Shown here piece by piece: positions 1-6,296 of a stretch of DNA of 8,563 nucleotides. The DNA is from Desulfobacteraceae bacterium (GTDB lineage: Bacteria; Desulfobacterota; Desulfobacteria; Desulfobacterales; Desulfobacteraceae). Both the position numbers and the translations under genes were made by a program. A model generated the notes under the pieces. That model had not been told where the DNA came from and searched no databases. It worked only from the letters and a program-made list of their open reading frames with translations. Location: the NCBI GenBank assembly GCA_022712835.1, contig JAFLJU010000414.1, positions 1 through 8,563 on the forward strand, read 5' to 3'. The first letter of the stretch is position 1, and each line of letters opens with the position of its first letter.

Positions 1-180
1 TTAAGTCGGGCCTTTAACCAAACGGAACTTACCCGGATTTTAAGGACCGGGCTGTGCATGGGGTGCCACGGACAGATGGGTGATTTAAAAATATGGCAAA
101 AGTTTTCCTCAACACCCCCCTTGGATACAACGGCTCACACAAAGCTCATGGAAAAGATGGTCCAACAATTTAAACCATGA
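1..180 (+). CDS. C-terminal fragment of a (probably multihaem) cytochrome c
   Basis: The frame is open from the first base and gives 59 residues ending at the TGA at 178-180; the 5' part lies outside the window. A CMGCH haem-attachment motif (CxxCH, bases 55-69) follows the stretch ELTRILRTGL, and the tail is charged (KLMEKMVQQFKP). Covalent haem at CxxCH is established for c-type cytochromes, which mature in the periplasm. A CxxCH so near the C-terminus fits a multihaem electron-transfer protein, but only one haem site can be seen here. The gene converges on the M23-like gene, with 18 bp between the two stop codons and no clear terminator hairpin between them. It is on the opposite strand from the transporter operon and is probably unrelated to it. 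The family beyond cytochrome c cannot be fixed from the fragment. Confidence 0.75.
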   Translation, partial: LSRAFNQTELTRILRTGLCMGCHGQMGDLKIWQKFSSTPPLDTTAHTKLMEKMVQQFKP

Positions 181-198
181 ATCTGTTACATCTTGAAT

Positions 199-861
199 TT
201 AAATCTTAAACAATGACAAGGGCGAGGGACAGATAGAATCCATGACGGCCAAGTCTTTGGCCGCACAATATCCCTTGGAGACCCACCCTTGTTCATAGCC
301 CTTCTGGGTGATCACCTGGAGGTGGGTGTGGTAAAACCAGTTCCCGTTTTCATGGAAATCCCCGATATAGGCAAACACCTGTCCGGCCTTAAATCTTTCC
401 CCGGGAGCCGGGAGTTGTTCTTTGTTTAAATGGCCGTAAATGCTGTAAAAGGTTTCAAAATAAGGGCTTTCGTGGGCCAGCAGAACATTGCCCCCGTAAT
501 TGCCCTCTCCGGCCTCATAACTGCTCTCTTTTACCACTGCGTCCAGGGGGGCATGCAAGGCAGTCCCAAGATCCACGATAACATCCAGCCCCAGGTGATA
601 ATACCGCTGTTCCTCTCGCATCTGGGGATATTGGGACAAAATAGTCTGCCGGTCCTCCAGATAAGAAGCCAGGCCCCAGGTAAACCTGCCTGCCATACTC
701 TTGTCCAGCCAGGCCTGAAATGCTTTCTGGTCAAGGATATCCACCTGTTCAAAAACCTTGGATCCCACAGACATGTCCACGATCAGGGGGTCGCCTGTCA
801 AACCTTTAAATATGGGCTGAATCTCAATTTTGTCGCTGTAATCCATGTAGGGATATTTCAT
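199..861 (-). CDS. LytM/M23-fold metallopeptidase-like protein, no signal peptide
   Basis: This 220-residue protein has the full set of M23 (LytM) motifs: HLGLD (His89, Asp93), YGHL (His144) and HTHLQ (His178, His180). In the family His89, Asp93 and His180 would bind zinc, with the other histidines catalytic. Supporting stretches are ALHAPLDAVV (102-110) and NYGGNVLLAHE (121-131), typical of the beta-rich core. Most M23 enzymes are exported peptidoglycan hydrolases, but this one begins MKYPYMDYSDK and has no signal peptide, membrane segment or binding repeats, so it is probably cytoplasmic. The N-terminal 85 residues include SYLEDRQTIL. From memory, a similar stretch precedes the M23 domain in proteins where it is fused to class III aminotransferases; this needs checking. 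The ATG start has AAGGA seven bases upstream. The gene is last in the operon, 19 bp after the KamA-like gene, which suggests action on a small amino compound rather than on the cell wall (inference). Confidence 0.85.
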   Translation of the reverse strand: MKYPYMDYSDKIEIQPIFKGLTGDPLIVDMSVGSKVFEQVDILDQKAFQAWLDKSMAGRFTWGLASYLEDRQTILSQYPQMREEQRYYHLGLDVIVDLGTALHAPLDAVVKESSYEAGEGNYGGNVLLAHESPYFETFYSIYGHLNKEQLPAPGERFKAGQVFAYIGDFHENGNWFYHTHLQVITQKGYEQGWVSKGYCAAKDLAVMDSICPSPLSLFKI

Positions 862-880
862 TTATTTGTCCTTAAAATTC

Positions 881-3397
881 TTAAGAAATGGGAAAATCAT
901 TGGTTTTTAGAAGACCCGGAACGATTACCACAGGGTTCCCGTCTGTTTCTGTGTCAATCCCTTCCGGAAATACAAAATTTTTATCAATGGATTTATAATA
1001 GGATTCATCATAACAGCCAAGCTTTATTTTCAATTCACTGCCGGTTCCTATAAATTTGGCGGTGAGTCCATAATCCGCTTCCCCCAGGGGGGTTAAAATA
1101 ATATACCGGGGAATCTCTCTGCCCGACCCCTCCCGACGGACCATTGTGGCAATATCAATGACATCATAGGAATCGATGGGATATTTTTTATTCCAGTGAT
1201 TCTGGATGGGCAGCCCTGCCACATAAAGATGGTGAAACTCTATGCCATTTTCTCTAAGGGCATAGGCCAAGTCATGGATGGCCCTGTCCGTATCATTCAC
1301 CCCGCCAAGCAATGGCACATTGGCATACACCGTGATCCCTTTATTGTTCAAACGCCGGACCAATTTGCCATGGGCATCCCCAACATCCTTATCACTGATA
1401 AACCAACTCTCTATTTCAAGGCGAAGGGGGTTGACCACGGACAAGTGGTTTAAATCCCCCAATGTATTGATGACAGATAGGGTATAGTCATCCGGTGTGG
1501 TTGCAAATTTCATGGAACGTAACCTTACCGTATTGACATGGGGGATATCCCTTAGCTGCCGAATAATCCGGCTGATATCATAGAGCGCGTCTACTGCGTC
1601 CACTGCGCCTTCTGCATCCACTGCGCCTACTGAATCCTTTACGGCAGCATTCATATCAGGTGCCACCACCACATCTGTTATCCTGTGATCCGCCATGATA
1701 TAGGCCATTTGTTCAACGCCAGCTTTAGCATTAATCTGAACCCGGGTTTCGTGGAGCCGTGACAATCCGTCAATCCCGGTTATCACAATGGAATCACCTG
1801 CCTGACAATTGAGGGTCAATTCTTTTTTAAGACAGTCTATATCCACCCCGGTTGCGCCTGGGTTTTTGGGAGCCGTTTTTTTTGGTCTGTTCCCGATCAA
1901 ACAGGTCTCGTCCCCAATTTTTGCCATGTACTGGATATCCATGGTGCCTTCGGCATTAATCCGTATATTTGTCAGTTCATTGGCAAGGGGGGCAAAATTC
2001 TTAAAATATTCCGGGGTATAGGGGGTTCTGATCCAGATAAAGTTTTCCTGACCCTCCACCTGCTCAACGGCCCAACCACTGGTATACCAATCCATTTTTC
2101 CAATGGGAGTGGCCGTACAGATCCGTGGAATGACCCGGTCGGATAGGTGAGCCCGGAGGGGTAAGGACATATTAATACCGTCGCCCAGGGGTTTCCAATA
2201 GATGGAATTGCCATGGATGGGACTGCAGGGAATATAAAGATAATGCAGTTCAGCACCGGCCCCGCGCAACAGACCGAAAAGCCTTACCAATTCGGGTCCC
2301 GTATCGTTGCAGTCACTCAGGAATGGGGTCTGGATATAGACGGTAATACCGTTTTTAACCAGATCTGAGATAATATCCAGGCTTTCAGGACTCACCTCGT
2401 CGGGATGGATAAAATGGGTGGCAACTTCCATGCGCTTGCCATGTTGCTGGAGTTCCAGGTTTTTTTGTTTCAAATATTTAAGATAGGCCGATTCATTGTC
2501 CAGAAACAGATCCGGATAATAGGCCACGGATCGGGTGGCAAGGCGCAGGGTCTGGACATGGGGAACTCTCATGAGCCCGTCAATGGTGGCGGCCATATTG
2601 CCTCTGTTCATGAACGGATCTCCTCCTGTGACCACAATTTCCTTGATCAAGGGAGAATTTTTGACATGGGCAACTGCGGCCTGAACTCCTTCAGGGGTGG
2701 GGTTTTTTTCGTTCCTGGCATCTTTATGCTTTCTAAAACAAAACCGGCAATAGACCGGGCAGCTCATGTTCAGCAGAAAGATCACCCGGTTCTGGTACAT
2801 CTGTTCTAAAAGGCCGTCATGGAACTGGCCGATCCAGGTATTGGTGTGGCCCACAGATTCCAGCTCTTCCACAAAGGGCATGTATTGGTAGGCCACATCC
2901 CTCGAGACCATCATCTGACGGATGGTGTGACGGGATAGGCGGACCGGATAGCGTTCAATAACTGCCTGGAGGTCGGATTTCTGGTTCTTAGGGATATCCA
3001 GGTTCGTTTCTTTTGCCAGTTGCGCTGTGTCTTTTATGGACACATATCCATGACCCGGGATCACTTGTTCCAGCAGGGCGACCAGGAGCATGGAGGGCAT
3101 GGCTATCTGGTTTAAGATAAGATTATAGCTTTGGGACCTGCCAATGGCGTCCAGCAACACCTCAAAGAACCCTTTGGGATCAGCGGTATACCCAGTGGCA
3201 GCCAAAAGAGCGGCAAACTTTGTCTGCCCATCTGTGTTGCCGACAACTGCAACAAAGGAACTCCCACAAAATTGTTCATTCCCGTAGATTTCCAGGAATT
3301 GAATTATACTATCCGTTAATTTGGACAAACGAACATCAACCTGCTTTTTTGAATGTTCAAACCGGACTTCCAAGATAGTATCTGTCTTTAGTTTCAC
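881..3397 (-). CDS. Double-domain KamA-family radical SAM protein
   Basis: This 838-residue protein is about twice the length of lysine 2,3-aminomutase (about 416 residues). The N-terminal helical part (1-200) leads into a radical SAM core with CPVYCRFC (Cys213, Cys217, Cys220), which should hold the [4Fe-4S] cluster that cleaves S-adenosylmethionine. VVTGGDP (255-261) is the usual glycine-rich SAM-binding segment. A second, diverged copy of the barrel runs from about 540 to 780. Matching pairs are VPHVQTLRL (278) with IPHVNTVRL (618), GITVYIQTPFLSDCNDT (350) with GITVYANVPLLGGVNDT (687), LHYLYIP with FHHLYVA, and IPRICTATPIG (423) with IPRYIILTPLG (762). The second copy lacks the cysteines and the GGDP loop. 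The PGGGGK-type PLP motif of true lysine 2,3-aminomutase is not visible, so the reaction is unknown and a plain aminomutase name would be unsafe. The start is GTG, overlapping the previous stop as GTGA, with AGAGGT six bases upstream. Confidence 0.9.
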   Translation of the reverse strand: MKLKTDTILEVRFEHSKKQVDVRLSKLTDSIIQFLEIYGNEQFCGSSFVAVVGNTDGQTKFAALLAATGYTADPKGFFEVLLDAIGRSQSYNLILNQIAMPSMLLVALLEQVIPGHGYVSIKDTAQLAKETNLDIPKNQKSDLQAVIERYPVRLSRHTIRQMMVSRDVAYQYMPFVEELESVGHTNTWIGQFHDGLLEQMYQNRVIFLLNMSCPVYCRFCFRKHKDARNEKNPTPEGVQAAVAHVKNSPLIKEIVVTGGDPFMNRGNMAATIDGLMRVPHVQTLRLATRSVAYYPDLFLDNESAYLKYLKQKNLELQQHGKRMEVATHFIHPDEVSPESLDIISDLVKNGITVYIQTPFLSDCNDTGPELVRLFGLLRGAGAELHYLYIPCSPIHGNSIYWKPLGDGINMSLPLRAHLSDRVIPRICTATPIGKMDWYTSGWAVEQVEGQENFIWIRTPYTPEYFKNFAPLANELTNIRINAEGTMDIQYMAKIGDETCLIGNRPKKTAPKNPGATGVDIDCLKKELTLNCQAGDSIVITGIDGLSRLHETRVQINAKAGVEQMAYIMADHRITDVVVAPDMNAAVKDSVGAVDAEGAVDAVDALYDISRIIRQLRDIPHVNTVRLRSMKFATTPDDYTLSVINTLGDLNHLSVVNPLRLEIESWFISDKDVGDAHGKLVRRLNNKGITVYANVPLLGGVNDTDRAIHDLAYALRENGIEFHHLYVAGLPIQNHWNKKYPIDSYDVIDIATMVRREGSGREIPRYIILTPLGEADYGLTAKFIGTGSELKIKLGCYDESYYKSIDKNFVFPEGIDTETDGNPVVIVPGLLKTNDFPIS
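1587..1640 (-). repeat. 9-bp tandem repeat inside the KamA-like gene
   Basis: Five in-phase 9-bp units lie at 1587-1631: gcgtctact, gcgtccact, gcgccttct, gcatccact and gcgcctact. A degenerate sixth (gaatccttt) follows to 1640. On the coding strand they give an Ala/Val/Asp/Gly-rich stretch, GAVDAEGAVDAVDA (residues 591-604). It sits in the second, cysteine-free half of the protein, about where the first half has its GGDP loop. The multiple-of-three period keeps the frame, so copy number can vary without breaking the gene. The stretch looks like a flexible, recently expanded insertion. Confidence 0.8.
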
Positions 3398-3720
3398 TTT
3401 CGCACCTCTTTTGCCTTGTATATATAATATATGGTATTTTCGGGGAACCCATATCCCATGATCCGTCCAAGTACCTTATCTTCATTGCCCGGAACCATAC
3501 GGATCACCAGATATTCCCTTGACATATCCATGTCAATAATCTGCTGCCAGTCAATTTTTTCCCGTGCAAGATAGGCATAGGCAATGTGATCCGAATCAAA
3601 GATCGAGCCGCCCTGCTGCTTTAAGTCATTTTCAAAAATTATATAGCTTGACCATGGATCCAGGGTCTGCTTGATCCATGAAAAATTCTCCTTCCTGGGC
3701 TTGTGAGAAAAATCTGTCAC
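3394..3720 (-). CDS. Hypothetical 108-residue protein coupled to the KamA-like gene
   Basis: I do not recognise this family. The protein is small, soluble-looking and mixed alpha/beta, with no signal peptide, membrane segment or cysteines. The C-terminal half (REYLVIRMVPGNEDKVLGRI, then MGYGFPENTIYYIYKAKE) reads as strand-helix-strand. A remote relation to small ACT-like or DUF4911-like domains is possible but not demonstrated. The chosen start is GTG at 3718-3720, with AAGGAG at 3734-3739, 13 bases upstream, which is rather far. The reading frame stays open upstream to a TAA at 3865-3867 but has no ATG, GTG or TTG there, so this is the only ordinary start. Its TGA overlaps the GTG of the KamA-like gene, implying translational coupling and perhaps a partner or accessory role for that enzyme (inference). 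Confidence 0.7.
   Translation of the reverse strand: MTDFSHKPRKENFSWIKQTLDPWSSYIIFENDLKQQGGSIFDSDHIAYAYLAREKIDWQQIIDMDMSREYLVIRMVPGNEDKVLGRIMGYGFPENTIYYIYKAKEVRK
3395..3409 (-). promoter_or_regulatory. Ribosome binding site and GTG start of the KamA-like gene
   Basis: On the minus strand AGAGGT (3404-3409) stands six bases before GTG (3395-3397). The GTG overlaps the upstream TGA (3394-3396) as GTGA. This supports the GTG start and coupled translation of the two genes. Confidence 0.75.
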
Positions 3721-3740
3721 TCTTAGTTTCGCTCTCCTTG

Positions 3741-3812
3741 TGTTTTTAAACGGACCTTTGTTTTTGAACGCACCTCTGTTTTTGAACGCGTTTGTGTTTT
3801 TAAACGCACCTC
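3741..3812 (-). repeat. Four 18-bp tandem repeats ahead of the 108-residue gene
   Basis: Four contiguous 18-bp units lie at 3741-3758, 3759-3776, 3777-3794 and 3795-3812. On the minus strand they read AAGGTCCGTTTAAAAACA, GAGGTGCGTTCAAAAACA, CAAACGCGTTCAAAAACA and GAGGTGCGTTTAAAAACA. The core CGTTYAAAAACA is constant and the first six bases vary. The array fills much of the 163-bp gap between the ATPase stop and the start of the small gene. It stays open in that gene's frame, where it would encode (R/T/K)(G/N)(A/P)FKN hexapeptides, but no usual start codon lies upstream. Several units carry a Shine-Dalgarno-like GAGGTG. On the same strand a short hairpin (arms ACCTCT/AGAGGT, 3808-3813 and 3822-3827) overlaps the last unit and would pair one such GAGGT. 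Confidence 0.85.
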
Positions 3813-3883
3813 TCCCCAGGAAGAGGTTGTAACGATGCGCAACCGGCCATCCATCCCATACGATTTACGTGAGTCTGATTATT

Positions 3884-4999
3884 TCATGGTTTCAACAATC
3901 TGCAATGGAACGGGTCCACCTGTACATAGACTTCCTCCCCCCGGCGATAGGGGGCACGCTTCACAAAATTAATCACGTGTAAAATCTGGCCGTCGGGAAG
4001 TTTCACAAAATAACTGACCTCGCCCCCCATATAACTTCGGTCCACGATTTTACCGAAAAAATAGTTCATCTCCGGTTCCTGGTTAAAATCCTTTTCATGG
4101 CCCAGGGTCATCTTTTGGGCCCGAATCACGATTTCCGCCTTGTCCCCGGCCACAAAATCTCCTGCCGGACTTACCAGGCAGGCGCTTTTATCCCCAAGCC
4201 TGACCCGAAGAAAATCCTTTTCTTCTTTTTCAACCACGGCATTCATAAAATTGGAATGGCCCAAAAAATCCGCCACAAAATGATTGGCCGAATTATTGTA
4301 CACCTCTTCCGGACTTCCTTGCTGCTGGATAAATCCGTCTTTCATGACCACCACCTTGTCTGACATGGAAAGGGCTTCCCGCTGGTCATGGGTCACAAAA
4401 ATGGTGGTGACCCCGAGATCCTGCTGGAGGTTATCAATTTCCCGTCGCATATCCTCCCTTAGGTTCTCGTCCAGGGCAGACAGGGGTTCATCCATCAAGA
4501 GTACGTCCGGTTCAATCACAATGGCACGGGCCAGGGCAATCCGCTGCTGTTGACCACCGGAAAGTTGGGAGGGCATCCGCTCCCCGACCCCCGGGAGCCT
4601 TACCATTTCCAGGGCCTTTTCAACCTTTCCCCGGACATCATCCTTGGATGTCCCTCTGTACTTAAGGCCAAAGGCCACATTTTCAAAGATGGTTTTATGG
4701 GGAAACAGGGCATAATTCTGGAAAATCATCCCCAGGTTCCGTTTATGGATGGGGGTATCATTGATCCGTTTACCCCGGATAAAAATATCGCCATGGGTGG
4801 GTGTTTCCAGTCCCGCCAGCATTCTTAAAAGGGTGGTTTTCCCACACCCGGAAGGCCCCAACAGGGTCACCAAAGACCCTTCAGGAATTTCCAGGTCCAT
4901 TTTTTTTACGGCAACTACATTTCCATATTTTTTTTCAATTCCCTTGAACCTCACAAATGCCGGATCTTTTTCTTGTACCAAACCGTTATATCTCCCCAT
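3884..4999 (-). CDS. PotA-like ABC transporter ATP-binding protein
   Basis: The 371-residue protein is the cytoplasmic ATPase that would power the importer encoded just upstream. All nucleotide-binding motifs are present: Walker A GPSGCGKT (48-55), Q-loop Gln94 in MIFQNYALFP, signature LSGGQQQR (146-153), Walker B VLLMDEP (166-172), SALD D-loop and switch His204 in VTHDQ. The C-terminal part (about 285-365) looks like a TOBE domain, as in PotA/MalK-type subunits, and the length is normal for that group. FENVAFGLKYRG and MSDKVVVMKDGFIQQQGSP are typical of the spermidine/putrescine and iron(III) branches. The annotated ATG (4997-4999) has no clear Shine-Dalgarno sequence because a stem-loop ends eight bases upstream. 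A TTG at codon 7, preceded by GGGGAG, is a possible alternative start. The substrate cannot be told from the ATPase. Confidence 0.93.
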   Translation of the reverse strand: MGRYNGLVQEKDPAFVRFKGIEKKYGNVVAVKKMDLEIPEGSLVTLLGPSGCGKTTLLRMLAGLETPTHGDIFIRGKRINDTPIHKRNLGMIFQNYALFPHKTIFENVAFGLKYRGTSKDDVRGKVEKALEMVRLPGVGERMPSQLSGGQQQRIALARAIVIEPDVLLMDEPLSALDENLREDMRREIDNLQQDLGVTTIFVTHDQREALSMSDKVVVMKDGFIQQQGSPEEVYNNSANHFVADFLGHSNFMNAVVEKEEKDFLRVRLGDKSACLVSPAGDFVAGDKAEIVIRAQKMTLGHEKDFNQEPEMNYFFGKIVDRSYMGGEVSYFVKLPDGQILHVINFVKRAPYRRGEEVYVQVDPFHCRLLKP

Positions 5000-5007
5000 G
5001 GGGTTAA

Positions 5008-5050
5008 AGGATTCTTTGGTGTTATTGTCAGCAAAACACCAAAGAATCCT
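5008..5050 (-). promoter_or_regulatory. Perfect 16-bp inverted repeat between binding-protein and ATPase genes
   Basis: Arms aggattctttggtgtt (5008-5023) and aacaccaaagaatcct (5035-5050) are exact reverse complements with an 11-base loop. In the minus-strand transcript this stem-loop begins 15 bases after the binding-protein stop and ends 8 bases before the ATPase ATG. It is followed by TTTAACCCC, not a U-run, so a classical intrinsic terminator is unlikely. Such intercistronic hairpins are known to stabilise the upstream mRNA and let binding-protein genes be expressed above their partners. Placement next to the ATG could also limit ATPase translation. Confidence 0.8.
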
Positions 5051-5065
5051 GTGTTTATGACCCGA

Positions 5066-6226
5066 TCAGCCAGCCATGACCCGATCCCATTTTTCAGCCC
5101 AGTCAAGCTGGTGGCTGTTCCAATAGGCAGGATCGGCAAACAGATACCCATCTAGCTTACCGGTGGGGTCAAAGGCGGGTAGTTTTTTCACTTCATCGGG
5201 CATGGGAACCTTTGTGGGGTCCAGGCTGGTGGGATACTTTTGCCCCTTGGCCACGGCTATGGATGCGGCAGGTTCCAGCATGGAATTCAATAATTTCTGG
5301 GCAACATCAAGGTCGGTACCCTTGAGTACATACATGTATTCCATCCAGGAATAAGTCCCTTCAGGCGCCAGATATCCAATGGGATGGCCCTGCTCCTGGA
5401 GACCTGCCACTCGGCCCGACCAGGCCACTGTGGCATATATTTCGCCATTGCCTAACAGGCTCATGAGTTCAGATCCCGAAGACCAATATTTTTTTATCAA
5501 ACCCCGCTGTTCTTTCAATGCATCCCAGACCGCTTTTTCATCTGTAATATTGTTGGGACTCTGGCCGGTATGCAGGGCGGCATACCACATGTTGGTCCTG
5601 AAATCACCGCCCCAGGAACCCAGTTTCCCCTTAAGGCTTTTTTCGAACAAAAGAGAGGCACCCAGTTTTTCGGCATCTGCCTTGGAGATCTTGTCCGTGT
5701 TATAGGCAATACCGGTCTGGCCCAGATCATAGGGAACGCCTGAAAGAGTTCCCTTGGAGATTCCCCTCAGGGTATCGGTCATTTTGGTCATGACATTTTT
5801 CAGGTTGGGGATTTTTGTTTCATCCAGAACAACTCCAAAACCAAGGTCTGTGTACCGGGCATAATCATACACCGCGCTCAAATGGGCAATGTTAAATTCT
5901 CCACCCGGCGGATAGGAGGCCTTGACCTGGGTTAAAAACGCATCCATGCCGGTAAAGGCGGCATCAATCACCTTGATGCCCTCGGCCTTGGTAAAGGGAT
6001 CAAAGGCAAATTTTCTCAATGCTTCGGAAGTGGAGCCTCCCCAGGAATGGCAGGTGATGGGTTTGCTGCCGGAAAAAGCCTGTTTCACCAACCCGAAGGG
6101 TCCGCCCATAATCCCCAATGAGGCACCGGTGATACCCACAAATTTAACAAAATCCCGTCGGGAGATATTGCCCTGGCTGTAACTTTCCTGTACCTCATCC
6201 AAGCGTTTTTCCAAATCGTTTCCCAT
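5066..6226 (-). CDS. Tat-secreted ABC transporter solute-binding protein (PotD-like superfamily)
   Basis: This 386-residue protein is the likely periplasmic receptor of the importer. Residues 22-28 are SRRDFVK, a textbook twin-arginine motif, followed by a hydrophobic stretch (29-46); cleavage is probable near AFSGS (50-54). The mature part starts with PITCHSWGGSTSEALRKFAF and has WEYMY-like aromatic regions (SWMEYMYVLKG) and DPAYWNSHQLDWAEKWDRVM at the end, as in extracellular solute-binding proteins of the spermidine/putrescine group. Length fits the family. Tat export implies folding in the cytoplasm before transport, less common than Sec export for this group. The ATG has AAGGAG six bases upstream (6233-6238). 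The gene lies 70 bp downstream of the PotC-like permease gene and is followed by the stem-loop. The ligand is unknown; a polyamine, amino acid or related amine is an inference from the family and neighbours. Confidence 0.9.
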   Translation of the reverse strand: MGNDLEKRLDEVQESYSQGNISRRDFVKFVGITGASLGIMGGPFGLVKQAFSGSKPITCHSWGGSTSEALRKFAFDPFTKAEGIKVIDAAFTGMDAFLTQVKASYPPGGEFNIAHLSAVYDYARYTDLGFGVVLDETKIPNLKNVMTKMTDTLRGISKGTLSGVPYDLGQTGIAYNTDKISKADAEKLGASLLFEKSLKGKLGSWGGDFRTNMWYAALHTGQSPNNITDEKAVWDALKEQRGLIKKYWSSGSELMSLLGNGEIYATVAWSGRVAGLQEQGHPIGYLAPEGTYSWMEYMYVLKGTDLDVAQKLLNSMLEPAASIAVAKGQKYPTSLDPTKVPMPDEVKKLPAFDPTGKLDGYLFADPAYWNSHQLDWAEKWDRVMAG

Positions 6227-6296
6227 TCTGCTCTCCTTTTTTGTTCTATATTAAAAAGTTATGACAAAGGCCTAATCTGCCCATGCCAACGAGTTG

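Noticed and set aside
181..198. Shared bidirectional terminator between the cytochrome and M23-like genes
   Set aside because: Only 18 bp separate the stops, and no convincing stem with flanking T-runs can be drawn there.
430..1053. Long plus-strand reading frame of 207 codons
   Set aside because: It lies antisense to the M23-like and KamA-like genes, spans their junction, and its translation shows no family motif. The minus-strand frames have clear motifs and ribosome sites.
881..3397. Naming the gene kamA (lysine 2,3-aminomutase)
   Set aside because: The length is doubled, the second half is degenerate and the PLP-lysine motif is not visible, so substrate and reaction cannot be assigned.
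3741..3812. Short CRISPR array
   Set aside because: Units are contiguous 18-bp tandem repeats without spacers, and no cas gene is present.
4973..5155. Small plus-strand frames across the binding-protein/ATPase junction
   Set aside because: They owe their length to antisense coding sequence and the inverted repeat, with no ribosome site or recognisable domain.
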